Positions 5,642 to 5,973 of a stretch of DNA of 5,973 nt are shown here, in pieces; the stretch's first letter is position 1, and the number at the start of each line of letters is the position of its first letter. This stretch comes from Bacteroidota bacterium. GTDB lineage: Bacteria; Bacteroidota; Bacteroidia; Bacteroidales; UBA1715. The translations under genes and the position numbers were made by a program. Where the stretch lies: assembly GCA_029266015.1 (NCBI GenBank), contig JAJUFK010000160.1:1-5973 (forward strand). The letters are read 5' to 3'. Under the pieces are notes generated by a model. It was not told the origin of the DNA, did no database searches, and was given only the letters and a program-made list of their open reading frames with translations.

Positions 5642-5973
5642 TTATTTATAAGAATAAATTCGTTCTATTATATCTACCACTTTAAGACCTTCCATAGCAT
5701 TGGTAGTTATAGTAGTTTTTTGTTGCAATGTTTCTACCACATTTCGTATTACATAATGATGATTTGCCGCTGAACCTTTATATGGGCCATAATCATTAGG
5801 AGGATTACAAGGGGCTAATTCAGGCATTGTATAATCTTTTATATTACAATACACTACTTCATTCATATATTGTCCTGCTACTTTAACAGTTCCTTTTTCG
5901 CCAATTATAGTAATACTACTTTCAAGGTTTGAATCCCACACTGCAGTACTATAATTGAGGCTTCCCATACCAC
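5642..5973 (-). CDS. Gfo/Idh/MocA-family NAD(P)-dependent oxidoreductase, C-terminal part (5' end outside window)
   Basis: The frame stays open to the right edge, so only about the last 110 residues are visible. The ATG at 5966-5968 is internal: the codon before it is GGT, and the residues read G-M-GSLNYS, a beta-strand of the C-terminal substrate domain. Recognisable features are LESSITIIGEKGTVKV (residues 15-30 from that Met), NDYGPYKGSAANHHYVI (59-75) and TTNAMEGLKVVDIIERIY (89-106), the usual ending of the family. It most resembles the sugar-nucleotide oxidoreductases of surface polysaccharide synthesis (WbpB/WlbA-like, UDP-N-acetyl-glucosaminuronate 3-dehydrogenase), which is an inference from memory of that motif order. 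The Rossmann domain and the catalytic EKP/Lys motif lie outside. It is 9 bases upstream of tcdA and probably co-transcribed with it. Confidence 0.8.
   Translation of the reverse strand, partial: GMGSLNYSTAVWDSNLESSITIIGEKGTVKVAGQYMNEVVYCNIKDYTMPELAPCNPPNDYGPYKGSAANHHYVIRNVVETLQQKTTITTNAMEGLKVVDIIERIYSYK

Overview
The window looks like chromosomal DNA from a member of the Bacteroidota. The reasons are an AT-rich composition, two promoters that match the phylum's unusual pattern (TTTG-like box, 18 bases, TAnnTTTG), near absence of Shine-Dalgarno sites, and typical protein families (SpoIIE-type PP2C phosphatase behind a coiled coil, a secreted DUF1573 protein whose signal peptide ends in YSQ). 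I cannot place it below phylum level. Nothing in it indicates a phage, plasmid, transposon or CRISPR array.

Left part, plus strand. Positions 1-1002 carry the 3' part of a membrane-linked PP2C/SpoIIE phosphatase; the reading frame is open through the left edge. A short spacer with a clear promoter leads to a tRNA-Arg(ACG) gene at 1101-1174, followed at once by an intrinsic terminator at 1176-1211.

Right part, minus strand, read from right to left. One tight cluster holds the end of a Gfo/Idh/MocA-family oxidoreductase (cut by the right edge), tcdA (tRNA t6A dehydratase), and a kinase-fold protein whose start overlaps the tcdA stop by 4 bases (ATGA). After a 119-base gap with its own promoter and an imperfect inverted repeat comes a second cluster: a secreted DUF1573 protein, a class I aminotransferase (probably aspartate aminotransferase), and a diacylglycerol/lipid kinase of the YegS/DagK type. 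The last two genes are 1 base apart. This second cluster converges on the tRNA gene, and the lipid-kinase stop codon lies inside the T-run of the tRNA terminator.

Most genes are ordinary housekeeping or accessory metabolic genes. The most interesting one is the kinase-fold protein at 3870-4850. It keeps the overall protein kinase layout but has lost the HRD aspartate (Ser), the VIb lysine and asparagine (Cys, His), and both the Asp and Gly of DFG (Ala, Glu). It therefore reads as a bacterial pseudokinase, translationally coupled to a tRNA-modification enzyme. No known function explains that pairing.
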